A stretch of 16,373 nucleotides of DNA from Gracilibacteraceae bacterium (GTDB taxonomy: Bacteria > Bacillota > Desulfitobacteriia > Desulfitobacteriales > Syntrophobotulaceae). Within the stretch, counting starts at the first letter, position 1. Each line of letters begins with the position of its first letter. The position numbers and the translations under genes are program-made. Location: the NCBI GenBank assembly GCA_031255985.1, contig JAIRRL010000173.1, forward strand, positions 1 through 16,373, in the 5' to 3' direction. Shown one piece after another: positions 1 through 5,665 of the stretch. The notes under the pieces were generated by a model that worked only from the letters and a program-made list of their open reading frames with translations, ran no database searches and was not told where the DNA came from.

Positions 1-184
1 CTTCCGCTGCCGCCGGTTCCGCCGCCGGCGGAACCGGCGCGGCCGGGCTAAGGCTCAGGGCTTGCGAAAGCATTTTTTTAACAAAAACATTGCGCTCTTC
101 GGAGGGCATAGCCACCAGCTCGCGCCATAAAGCCCAATCAGCTGACTCTTCGACCGTAATCGTAATATAGCCCGTATTTTTCAT
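1..184 (-). CDS. Small partner protein of the actin-like ATPase, 3' end outside window
   Basis: I do not recognise a family. About 61 codons are visible. The ATG at 184 is preceded on the minus strand by AAGGTGGG with good spacing. The first 45 residues look like a compact domain (MKNTGYITITVEES at the start, then a charged helical stretch with PSEERNVFVKKML). The remainder is an Ala/Pro/Glu-rich low-complexity tail (PAAPVPPAAEP) that continues past the window edge. It starts 42 nt downstream of the actin-like gene on the same strand, so the two are probably cotranscribed. By analogy with ParM operons it could be a DNA-binding or filament-adaptor protein of the ParR kind. That is inference from position only; no ribbon-helix-helix motif is evident. 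Confidence 0.6.
   Translation of the reverse strand, partial: MKNTGYITITVEESADWALWRELVAMPSEERNVFVKKMLSQALSLSPAAPVPPAAEPAAAE
11..39. repeat. Perfect 13-bp inverted repeat in the Ala/Pro tail
   Basis: Arms at 11-23 and 27-39 are exact reverse complements around a 3-nt GCC loop. It lies inside the Ala/Pro-coding tail of the partial gene. It could simply follow from GCC/GGC-rich Ala, Pro and Gly codons, or it could be a dispersed GC-rich palindrome that inserted in frame. Confidence 0.7.
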
Positions 185-226
185 ATTTACCCACCTTTTT
201 CCAAAATGACTATGCCGCTCCTATGT

Positions 227-1336
227 TTAGCTGCCGAATTCCACCCTGCGCGTCAAGTTGTTGACCAGATTGGCGGCTACAACACGAAATCCGTTGGCGT
301 TGCCAAATTGCGGGTCGTCAATCAGTATTTTATTTTCCAAATTCATATAATCATAGATCATTTCGCCCACTTTGCCGGAAATCAGAATAGTGTGGATGCG
401 CCCGGCGACGGCCGTCTGCGTTTTCATGATTTCGCGCACAATATCCGTGGCCAGCTGTCTCAGCTGGTTCTGCATTATGGGATTCAGGTCGATAGCGCCG
501 TTATTCCACGGATAAAAACCGCCCCCGACGCGAAAAACCTTGTCCAGCTCCTGATCGCCCGTCTCAATCGGATTCGCGTTGCTTTGGGTCATGCCGCGCA
601 GCTTGGCCGCCACGCCGCCGTAAGCCCACTGCAACCCTCTTTCCAGACTGAAAGAGTTCGGGGGATCGAGCATGACGCCGTCATAAAACATAGCCACGTC
701 GGTCGTGCGAAAACCGGGGTCGATCACCAGCACATAACCGCGCAGATAATCCTTGTTGCGAATCTCGCCGCTTTCCGCCAAAGTCTCCTTGACAAACACG
801 CCGTAACTCTGGGGCAGGACGCGGGAACGCAGGATATTCATGCTGCGCGTGGCGCCTTTCAGCGGCCCGGATAAAAATGTGACGGAAAAAGAGCCTTTCA
901 GCTCATTTTCATACTTGTCCTTCAGCGCCGCGTAGTATTTGACCGGGACGCCGGTGCCGAGATAGATATTTGTTTTAAAATTCGGCTGCGCCAGCGCGAT
1001 GGACACGATCAGAAGCGCCATGGCCTCCTCGTCGTTGGACTTGTCCTCGTCCCAGCAATAATGAACTTCCTTGGGATTGAGCTGTTCCGCCAGGCTGCCC
1101 ATGAAATAATGGCGCTCCACTCCGGACGAATTATTTTTTACGATGACGTCGAGCGAAGCTATTTGCCTTTCCAGATCGGATCCGCTTTCTTTTTCGGAAG
1201 CGCCCAGTATGGAAAAAATCCGTTCACTGCCGTTGCAAATCAGGGCGGGGAAAAGAATTTTCTCAGCGCCGGTATTCAGCTTGATCGCGCCAAAACCAGG
1301 GTCGGCGCCGGCGACCATGATATCATTATCAAACAC
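227..1336 (-). CDS. Actin-like ATPase of the ParM/Alp type
   Basis: Cytoplasmic filament-forming ATPase of the actin/Hsp70 fold, 369 residues, within the usual size for ParM, StbA and Alp7A proteins. The nucleotide-binding signatures are in order: phosphate-1 DPGFGAIK (residues 12-19), phosphate-2 VIDPGFRTTD (204-213) and an adenosine-side loop ILISGKVGE (317-325). The start is GTG at 1336. AAGGGGGAG lies a suitable distance upstream of it, whereas the internal ATG 18 nt later would be too far from that site. The gene has its own promoter (1390-1418) and is followed by a small gene with an Ala/Pro-rich tail. Family members segregate plasmids or position DNA and organelles by polymerising. No plasmid replication gene is visible here, so a chromosomal or integrated-element role is possible. 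The fold assignment is firm and the biological role is not. Confidence 0.85.
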   Translation of the reverse strand: MFDNDIMVAGADPGFGAIKLNTGAEKILFPALICNGSERIFSILGASEKESGSDLERQIASLDVIVKNNSSGVERHYFMGSLAEQLNPKEVHYCWDEDKSNDEEAMALLIVSIALAQPNFKTNIYLGTGVPVKYYAALKDKYENELKGSFSVTFLSGPLKGATRSMNILRSRVLPQSYGVFVKETLAESGEIRNKDYLRGYVLVIDPGFRTTDVAMFYDGVMLDPPNSFSLERGLQWAYGGVAAKLRGMTQSNANPIETGDQELDKVFRVGGGFYPWNNGAIDLNPIMQNQLRQLATDIVREIMKTQTAVAGRIHTILISGKVGEMIYDYMNLENKILIDDPQFGNANGFRVVAANLVNNLTRRVEFGS

Positions 1337-1389
1337 AAAAGCTCCCCCTTATACTCTGAAAATTTCAGAATCCAAATATGCCCGTCTCC

Positions 1390-1418
1390 ATTGTATTATA
1401 AGTAGAGCATTTTTTCAA
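1390..1418 (-). promoter_or_regulatory. Sigma-A type promoter of the actin-like operon
   Basis: On the minus strand the -35 is TTGAAA (1418-1413) and the -10 is TACAAT (1395-1390), with a 17-bp spacer. Transcription would start near 1383, giving a leader of about 45 nt before the GTG at 1336. A TATAAT overlaps the spacer but has no -35 at a proper distance. Confidence 0.6.
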
Positions 1419-1528
1419 GTGGGCGCGCCTGAGCCTGAAATAAATTCCTGAGAAAAATATAGTGAATAGAGGATTATTCGGCCGGAGCCGCCGCCGGCGT
1501 TCCCGGAAAACAAGGTTATATATTTTCG

Positions 1529-1557
1529 TTGAGTTTGCGCCTGTTCTGTGGTATCAT
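1529..1557 (+). promoter_or_regulatory. Possible plus-strand promoter antisense to the membrane protein gene
   Basis: TTGAGT (1529-1534), a 17-bp spacer and TATCAT (1552-1557). It points into the 3' end of the minus-strand membrane protein gene and no plus-strand gene follows before 2576. It may make antisense RNA, be a leftover of a lost gene, or be chance. The hexamers are imperfect. Confidence 0.25.
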
Positions 1558-1561
1558 GGTT

Positions 1562-2158
1562 TTAGAGACGCAGGCGACCGTCTCGCGAGCCAACGCCCCC
1601 AAACATGATGTTTTGCGTCAGGCACAATAAACCCAAAACATGAGAAATTGCAATAAAATTGGCGAGATTAAATCTGCCGCTATAAATGAACCAAACCGTC
1701 AAGACCGCCGCAAACAGGAGAGCAAGGCGCAGTAGCGTTGAATAAACAAAACCGCCCATCACCCCGCCTATCCCGTAAGCGCAGCCAAATCCCAGGACAA
1801 ACAGGAACAAAGCAATAACGGAACAAGAAAAATGCGGCCATTTCTTAAGCGCGGGCGAGACTTTTTTTGGTTTTGCAATAGTGAATATTTGATATAAAGA
1901 CAACAAGGCGACGACGACAAAGACGGCCATGTCCAAAAATGAAGAAGGGTTAAGAAAGCCGGTCATGCTTCTTGACGTTAAGTCAAAATATTGCGGCCAT
2001 ATCCAGGAAAATACGTTTTGGATAAAATGGCGGAGATAAAAAAGATAAAATGACGCCAGCAAAACAAAACCGCAGAAAAGCGCGGACTTGTTTTTTCTGA
2101 CAAGCAGATTCACCTTCGCCATCAGTATTTTCAAATAAGACCTCAATTCAACGGACAA
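1562..2158 (-). CDS. Five-helix membrane protein of unknown function
   Basis: I do not recognise a family. The 198 residues have a basic N-terminus (LMAKVNLLVRKNKS) and about five hydrophobic segments near residues 25-43, 73-94, 111-134, 139-160 and 164-184. The third contains a Gly-rich stretch (GFGCAYGIGGVMGG). No soluble domain or catalytic motif is visible. The start is TTG at 2158: AGGAG on the minus strand (2171-2167) is 8 nt upstream, whereas the first ATG (2122) lacks a ribosome site. The gene is more AT-rich than the operon to its right. It has a perfect-consensus promoter divergent from the big operon and ends in an odd polar tail (GSRDGRLRL), so the 3' end may be altered. A role as a small integral membrane protein is all that can be stated. 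Confidence 0.65.
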   Translation of the reverse strand: MSVELRSYLKILMAKVNLLVRKNKSALFCGFVLLASFYLFYLRHFIQNVFSWIWPQYFDLTSRSMTGFLNPSSFLDMAVFVVVALLSLYQIFTIAKPKKVSPALKKWPHFSCSVIALFLFVLGFGCAYGIGGVMGGFVYSTLLRLALLFAAVLTVWFIYSGRFNLANFIAISHVLGLLCLTQNIMFGGVGSRDGRLRL

Positions 2159-2166
2159 TGCGCCAT

Positions 2167-2171
2167 CTCCT
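2167..2171 (-). promoter_or_regulatory. Ribosome binding site deciding a TTG start
   Basis: AGGAG on the minus strand lies 8 nt before the TTG at 2158, while the downstream ATG at 2122 has nothing comparable. This is why the TTG was chosen for the membrane protein. Confidence 0.6.
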
Positions 2172-2212
2172 CTCTATCCCGCGCCGCGCGCCTGACGGCG
2201 CCGTTAATACAA

Positions 2213-2255
2213 ATAATTATGCGCTGCTTTTCATATAATTATACGCTGCTTTTCA
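2213..2255. repeat. Two 21-nt direct repeats, period 22
   Basis: Copies at 2213-2233 and 2235-2255 differ at one position (ATAATTATG versus ATAATTATA, both followed by CGCTGCTTTTCA). The period of 22 bp is about two helical turns, so a regulator binding both copies would sit on one face. The second copy overlaps the -10 and spacer of the minus-strand promoter, and the first lies just downstream of it. This fits a tandem operator, or an upstream site for the plus-strand operon promoter. Confidence 0.7.
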
Positions 2256-2265
2256 CACTTGTCAA
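2238..2265 (-). promoter_or_regulatory. Perfect-consensus promoter of the membrane protein gene
   Basis: On the minus strand TTGACA (2265-2260), a 16-bp spacer and TATAAT (2243-2238). The predicted start is near 2231, about 70 nt before the TTG at 2158. It overlaps the direct repeats, suggesting repression by whatever binds them. Confidence 0.7.
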
Positions 2266-2281
2266 TCCAGCTCAATCCAGC
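2262..2281. repeat. Tandem decamer TCAATCCAGC x2
   Basis: Two exact copies back to back, overlapping the -35 region of the minus-strand promoter. They could be half-sites for a regulator or a small slippage duplication. Confidence 0.6.
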
Positions 2282-2316
2282 CCATATTCTTTAGCCACAA
2301 TTGAAATTTGTCCGAC

Positions 2317-2345
2317 TTGACAGTCAAATGCAGCGCTGGTATAAT
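2317..2345 (+). promoter_or_regulatory. Perfect-consensus promoter of the TRAP-GRE-glp operon
   Basis: TTGACA (2317-2322), exactly 17 bp, TATAAT (2340-2345). The -35 lies in the symmetric sequence TTGAC-A-GTCAA (2317-2327). Initiation near 2352 gives a leader of about 225 nt before dctP. A promoter this strong is usually limited downstream, which agrees with the terminator-like hairpin in the leader. Confidence 0.8.
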
Positions 2346-2393
2346 ATATTGCGTGGAGTTTCCAAAATTATTTGAATAGTTGCGGCAAGAGTT

Positions 2394-2451
2394 AAAGAGA
2401 GAGTCGCTGCCATTTGGCCTGTTTGGCCATGGTTAGTGGTTTTCTCTTTTT
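2394..2451 (+). terminator. Leader terminator / antitermination element, probable GlpP target
   Basis: The left arm (2394-2413, AAAGAGAGAGTCGCTGCCAT) pairs with the right arm (2429-2449, ATGGTTAGTGGT then TTTCTCTTT). This gives a stem of about 20 bp with several G-U pairs and one bulge. The 15-nt apical part contains a further GGCC/GGCC. The right arm ends in a run of five U (2447-2451), partly inside the stem. It begins about 40 nt after the predicted transcription start and lies upstream of dctP. In Bacillus subtilis, GlpP with glycerol-3-phosphate acts on leader RNAs carrying such terminators. Because glpP is in this operon, the hairpin is its likely target. The fold was judged by eye, and the many G-U pairs leave some doubt about terminator strength. 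Confidence 0.6.
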
Positions 2452-2460
2452 ATGCGGCGC

Positions 2461-2475
2461 AATATTCAAAATATT
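2461..2475. repeat. AT-only palindrome AATATT-CAA-AATATT
   Basis: A perfect 6-bp inverted repeat around CAA in the leader, 10 nt after the terminator-like hairpin. It could be an operator or chance in AT-rich DNA. Confidence 0.45.
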
Positions 2476-2575
2476 ATGAAGGTTGGTGGTGCGGTATGCT
2501 CAGGGACTTATAATCCGGCTTCAGGGAGAAAATGGTTTGCGATCGTAATAAAAAATCGGAAGAAAGGACGAACAA

Positions 2576-3691
2576 ATGATGAAAGCAAGTAAGAAATTCT
2601 GGATTGTTCTGCTGTGTATCACTTTTGTCGCCGGCATGACGCTGGCCGGCTGCGGCGGCGGCGGGACGGCCGGCGGAAATGCGGCCGCGGCCGATCCCGG
2701 CGCGGCGGAGAAAGTATTCAAATGGCGGCTGGTTACTCATCAGACGCCCGGTACCGCCAGATACGACGCCACGGTGATCCCGTTTTGCGAAACGGTGAAA
2801 ACCGCCTCCAACGGCCGCCTGATCATTGAACCTTTCGGCGGCGGCGCCTTGTTCCCGGTTTCGGATTCCCTGGATCAGATTATGAACGGCGTCGTGGAAA
2901 TGGGCGCGATCTGGAGCGGTTATTGGGGCGGCAAAGACCCGATCTTCAACCTGGCGGGCGGCATACCCGGCGATCCGCTCTACGGTTTTGAGGAACACTG
3001 CTACCGGGTGGAGCAGCAGGATCCCATTCTCAGGGCGGCCTACGAAAAATACGGCGTCACCTACCTGGGCATGTTCGACTATGCCGGACGCGACATTCTC
3101 ATGAGCAACAAACCCGTTCGCTCCGTGGAAGATTTCCGGGGGCTTAACGTCAGAACCTCCGGCATCGGGGCGGAGTTTTACAAAGCCCTGGGCGCCAACG
3201 GCGTATCCGTCCCCGGCGGCGAAGTTTACACCGCCATGCAGCTCGGCACAGTGGACGCGGCGGAGTACAACGACTGGATTGTCAACAAAGAAATGGGCTT
3301 CGACGAAGTGACCAGTTATGTCATTGAACCTTCCATGCATAACGGGGTTTTGAGCGATAAGGATTTGATCGTAAATCCCAAAGCCTGGAACGAACTGCCC
3401 GACGATTTGAAAGCAATCGTGCTGGCGGCCCGCGACGGCGCCCGTTACAACTCTTCGCAGAAATTCGGCGTCATGAGCAAATTGTCGGCGACCGACTGGC
3501 GGGAGGAAGGCGTTGAAGTCATCGAGCTGCCGGAGGCGGACGTCGCCCGGATGGAGGATATCGCCTTCGAATTTCTGCTAAACTACAAGAACAGCAATCC
3601 CAGCACAGTGGAATTTGTGGAAAAATACGCGGAAGTTCTGAATGACCTCGGTTATACGGAACAAGCGCAAAAACTGGGCTACGGCGGCTAA
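2576..3691 (+). CDS. dctP: TRAP transporter substrate-binding lipoprotein (DctP family)
   Basis: Extracytoplasmic solute receptor of a TRAP transporter, 371 residues, anchored as a lipoprotein. A basic start, a hydrophobic segment and lipobox LAGC give a lipidated Cys26, followed by a Gly/Ala linker. The mature domain has family-7 features: DILMSNKPVRSVEDFRGLNVRT, in which Arg193 sits at the position of the conserved arginine that holds the substrate's acidic group, then PGGEVYTAMQLGTVDAAEYND. The VDAAEYND segment and the following Trp resemble the TakP-like branch that binds organic acids. AAAGGA lies 7 nt before the ATG at 2576; the adjacent second ATG is also possible. It is the first gene of the operon and is separated from dctQ by a GC-rich hairpin. 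The receptor type implies a carboxylate or sulfonate ligand; the exact ligand is unknown. Confidence 0.93.
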   Translation: MMKASKKFWIVLLCITFVAGMTLAGCGGGGTAGGNAAAADPGAAEKVFKWRLVTHQTPGTARYDATVIPFCETVKTASNGRLIIEPFGGGALFPVSDSLDQIMNGVVEMGAIWSGYWGGKDPIFNLAGGIPGDPLYGFEEHCYRVEQQDPILRAAYEKYGVTYLGMFDYAGRDILMSNKPVRSVEDFRGLNVRTSGIGAEFYKALGANGVSVPGGEVYTAMQLGTVDAAEYNDWIVNKEMGFDEVTSYVIEPSMHNGVLSDKDLIVNPKAWNELPDDLKAIVLAARDGARYNSSQKFGVMSKLSATDWREEGVEVIELPEADVARMEDIAFEFLLNYKNSNPSTVEFVEKYAEVLNDLGYTEQAQKLGYGG

Positions 3692-3708
3692 ATCCCCATA
3701 CGGAGACC

Positions 3709-3743
3709 GCCCGTCCGCCGCCGCCCCGGCGGCGGCGGCGGGC
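3709..3743 (+). repeat. GC-rich hairpin between dctP and dctQ
   Basis: Exact 11-bp arms CCGCCGCCGCC (3715-3725) and GGCGGCGGCGG (3728-3738) with a 2-nt loop. The stem is extended by GCCC/GGGC (3709-3712 with 3740-3743) past a small internal loop. No U-run follows, so it is not a classical terminator. At this position it probably protects the 3' end of a processed dctP message or damps read-through, giving more binding protein than membrane subunits. Confidence 0.65.
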
Positions 3744-3787
3744 GCAAACCGCCGTCGCGGCTGAATATTTAAGAGGTAGGTGAGTCT

Positions 3788-4300
3788 GTGCGCACACTGA
3801 TCAATAAAATCGACCAACTCTCGGAATGGACGGGCCGGGCAGCCTGTTTGCTTGTGCTGCCGGTCGTCCTGGTCACGGTTTATATGGTGGCGGCGCGCTA
3901 TTTTTTCCATGCTCCCACCGACTGGGGTTTTGAGTTCACCATCTTTTTCTACGGGGCCTATTTCATGTTGAGCGGCGCCTACTGCCTGAAGCTGGACGGC
4001 CATGTGGCGGTGGACATCATCGCCCGCCTCCTGCCGGAAACCGGCCGGAAAATTCTCGCCCTGTTCGCGAATCTTGTGATCTTCCTATTCTGTTTTATTC
4101 TGATTTGGATGGGAACCAGGATGGCCTGGCAGTCAACTTTGATTTTGGAACGCTCTATTCATCAAACGGCCTTCAATCCCCAGATCTGGTGGTTCAAATG
4201 GATTATCCCCGTATCCGCCTTCTTGCTCATGCTGCAAAATTTGGCGAACATGCTGCGAACCATACTGTCGTTTAAAAAACAGGAAGCGAGGGCCGAGTAG
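3788..4300 (+). CDS. dctQ: TRAP transporter small membrane subunit (DctQ)
   Basis: 170-residue membrane protein with four hydrophobic helices and the DctQ pattern: an N-terminal helix (CLLVLPVVLVTVYMVAARYFF), then the segment FEFTIFFYGAYFMLSGAYCLKLDGHVAVDII with its characteristic GHV-D, then two more helices. In TRAP systems this subunit pairs with DctM and helps dock the loaded receptor; transport is driven by a sodium gradient. The start is GTG at 3788 with AGGTAGGTGAG upstream. The stop TAG overlaps the dctM GTG by one base (TAGTG), so the two subunits are translationally coupled, as expected for proteins needed one to one. Confidence 0.9.
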   Translation: MRTLINKIDQLSEWTGRAACLLVLPVVLVTVYMVAARYFFHAPTDWGFEFTIFFYGAYFMLSGAYCLKLDGHVAVDIIARLLPETGRKILALFANLVIFLFCFILIWMGTRMAWQSTLILERSIHQTAFNPQIWWFKWIIPVSAFLLMLQNLANMLRTILSFKKQEARAE

Positions 4301-5607
4301 TGGGCGCTGAATTTTTACCGATATTGATGTTTCTGGCGCTGTTTCTGCTGCTCGCCCTGGGCGTTCCTATCGCCTTCAGCTTAGGGATGGTGGGAATCGT
4401 CTTTTCCTTCGCTCTGTGGGGATTCGGCAGCACCGGCCTGCTGGCGAGCGCGGCCTGGAGTACGATGAACGGTTACACGCTGATCCCAATCCCGCTATTC
4501 GTGTTTCTGGCCTCAATTTTGGAAAAATCTGGGATAATAAAAGACCTTTATGATACAGTCTATAAGTGGTCGGGCGGCCTCAGAGGCGGCCTGGCAATTA
4601 CCACCATCATCGTGGGTACGATTATCGCCGCCGTTTCCGGCGTGATCGCTGCGGGAGTCATCGGTCTCGGTCTTATCGCCTATCCGCAGATGAGGAAATA
4701 TAATTATCAGAAAAGACTCAGCCTGGGCGTCGTGATGGCCGGCGGCACACTCGGCAGCATCATTCCCCCCAGTATTAACATGGTAGTCTACGGCTCGATT
4801 ACCGGCGTTTCAGTGGGCGACCTCTTTGCCGGCGGCATCATTGCCGGTCTGCTCCTGGCCGCGCTTTTCATCGCCTATATCCTGATCCGCGGCTATATAA
4901 ACCCGTCGCTGCTGCCGACCTTGCCCAAGGAGGAGCGGCCGGGCTGGGCGGAAAAATTCATCGCCCTGAAAACCGTTATCGCGCCGATCATACTCATAAT
5001 TCTGATGCTGGGCGCCATCCTTTCCGGCGCCGCCACCCCCACGGAAGGCGCCGCGGTAGGCGCTTTCGGCGCTCTGCTGATCACTCTCGCCACCAAGCGG
5101 CTCTCCTGGCCGATCCTGAAAAACGCTCTGATCGATACGGTCAAACTCTCGACTATGGTCGGCTGGATATTGATCGGCGCCTCCTTCTTCGGGGCGGTGT
5201 TCTCCGGCATCGGCGGCAATCAGCTCGTGGCCGAGATCGCCCGCAATATGCCGGGCGGCCAGTGGGGCGTGCTGGCGCTCTCCATCGCTTTTATCGTTTT
5301 CCTCGGCATGTTTCTCGACACCACCGCCATTATCATGCTGGCGGCCCCGATTATTTCCCCGGTCGTCGCCAGCTTCGGCTTTGACCCGCTGTGGTGGGGG
5401 CTGCTCTTTATGGTGCTGCTGCAACTGGCCTTCATGTCGCCGCCCTTCGGTTTCGCCATATTTTATCTCAAAAGCTGCGTCTCCGGCGACGCCGAGATCG
5501 GCGAGATTTACAAGGCGACGCTGCCGTTCATGGGCCTGCAATTCCTTTGCGTTTTGATCATCCTGTTCTTCCCCGGCGTGATCATGTGGTTTCCGGGGCT
5601 GTTTTAA
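4300..5607 (+). CDS. dctM: TRAP transporter large membrane subunit (DctM)
   Basis: 435-residue transport subunit of the DctM/YiaN family, with about 12 hydrophobic segments and the normal family length. Recognisable blocks are FLALFLLLALGVPIAFSLG near the start, IPLFVFLASILEKSGI, a Gly/Ala-rich stretch with SGVIAAGVIG, GGTLGSIIPPSINMVVYG (the family's conserved GTLG-IPPS motif), and FLGMFLDTTAIIMLAAPI near the C-terminus. It uses the sodium gradient to move the solute delivered by DctP. The start is GTG at 4300, with GAGGG 7 nt upstream and a one-base overlap with the dctQ stop. The radical enzyme gene follows after a short AT-rich repeat. Confidence 0.93.
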   Translation: MGAEFLPILMFLALFLLLALGVPIAFSLGMVGIVFSFALWGFGSTGLLASAAWSTMNGYTLIPIPLFVFLASILEKSGIIKDLYDTVYKWSGGLRGGLAITTIIVGTIIAAVSGVIAAGVIGLGLIAYPQMRKYNYQKRLSLGVVMAGGTLGSIIPPSINMVVYGSITGVSVGDLFAGGIIAGLLLAALFIAYILIRGYINPSLLPTLPKEERPGWAEKFIALKTVIAPIILIILMLGAILSGAATPTEGAAVGAFGALLITLATKRLSWPILKNALIDTVKLSTMVGWILIGASFFGAVFSGIGGNQLVAEIARNMPGGQWGVLALSIAFIVFLGMFLDTTAIIMLAAPIISPVVASFGFDPLWWGLLFMVLLQLAFMSPPFGFAIFYLKSCVSGDAEIGEIYKATLPFMGLQFLCVLIILFFPGVIMWFPGLF

Positions 5608-5608
5608 C

Positions 5609-5646
5609 TAAGTTTTAAGTTCTAAGTTTTAAATTCTAAATTCTAA
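5609..5646 (+). repeat. AT-rich tandem repeat with a 7-nt period
   Basis: Five units of TAAGTTT, TAAGTTC, TAAGTTT, TAAATTC, TAAATTC plus a partial TAA fill the gap between the dctM stop and the radical enzyme. Its composition contrasts sharply with the GC-rich genes on both sides. Every unit begins with TAA and 7 is not a multiple of 3, so stops occur in all three frames. Confidence 0.75.
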
Positions 5647-5652
5647 CATGAT

Positions 5653-5660
5653 GGGAGGGA
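5653..5660 (+). promoter_or_regulatory. Ribosome binding site deciding the TTG start of the radical enzyme
   Basis: GGGAGGGA with core GGAGG (5654-5658) lies 7 nt before TTG 5666. The upstream ATGs at 5648 and 5651 have only the AT-rich repeat ahead of them and would put the ribosome site inside the coding sequence. Confidence 0.7.
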
Positions 5661-5665
5661 TTTCC

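Larger units (their letters stand above)
2159..2575. other. 417-nt divergent regulatory region
   Basis: This is the only gene-free stretch over 300 nt. In order it holds the ribosome site of the minus-strand membrane protein, two 21-nt direct repeats, a minus-strand promoter, a tandem decamer, a plus-strand promoter overlapping TTGAC-A-GTCAA dyad symmetry, a long terminator-like hairpin, an AT-only palindrome, and the ribosome site of dctP (AAAGGA, 7 nt before the ATG at 2576). I see no convincing gene in it. Confidence 0.8.

Noticed and set aside
1480..1508. GC-rich near-palindrome between the actin-like gene and the membrane protein gene
   Set aside because: Pairing is broken and no T-run follows on either strand, so it is not called a terminator.
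2271..2434. Minus-strand frame ending in KFQLWLKNMGWIELD across the promoter region
   Set aside because: It looked protein-like near its end but has no start or ribosome site and runs through the operon's promoter; too short to call a remnant.
2352..2475. Leader as a metabolite riboswitch or T-box
   Set aside because: It is one long hairpin without a multi-helix aptamer or T-box consensus, and a protein antiterminator is encoded in the operon.
2509..2514. A second TATAAT just before dctP
   Set aside because: The nearest TTGGTG is 20 bp away and poor, so it is unlikely to be a promoter that bypasses the leader hairpin.
2476..2592. 38-codon plus-strand frame in the leader, overlapping the dctP start
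   Set aside because: No ribosome site ahead of its ATG (AT palindrome only) and no recognisable protein; a leader peptide is possible but not supported.
5609..5646. Heptamer array as a CRISPR or attachment site
   Set aside because: Units are contiguous with no spacers, there are no cas, integrase or tRNA genes, and the repeat is too short.
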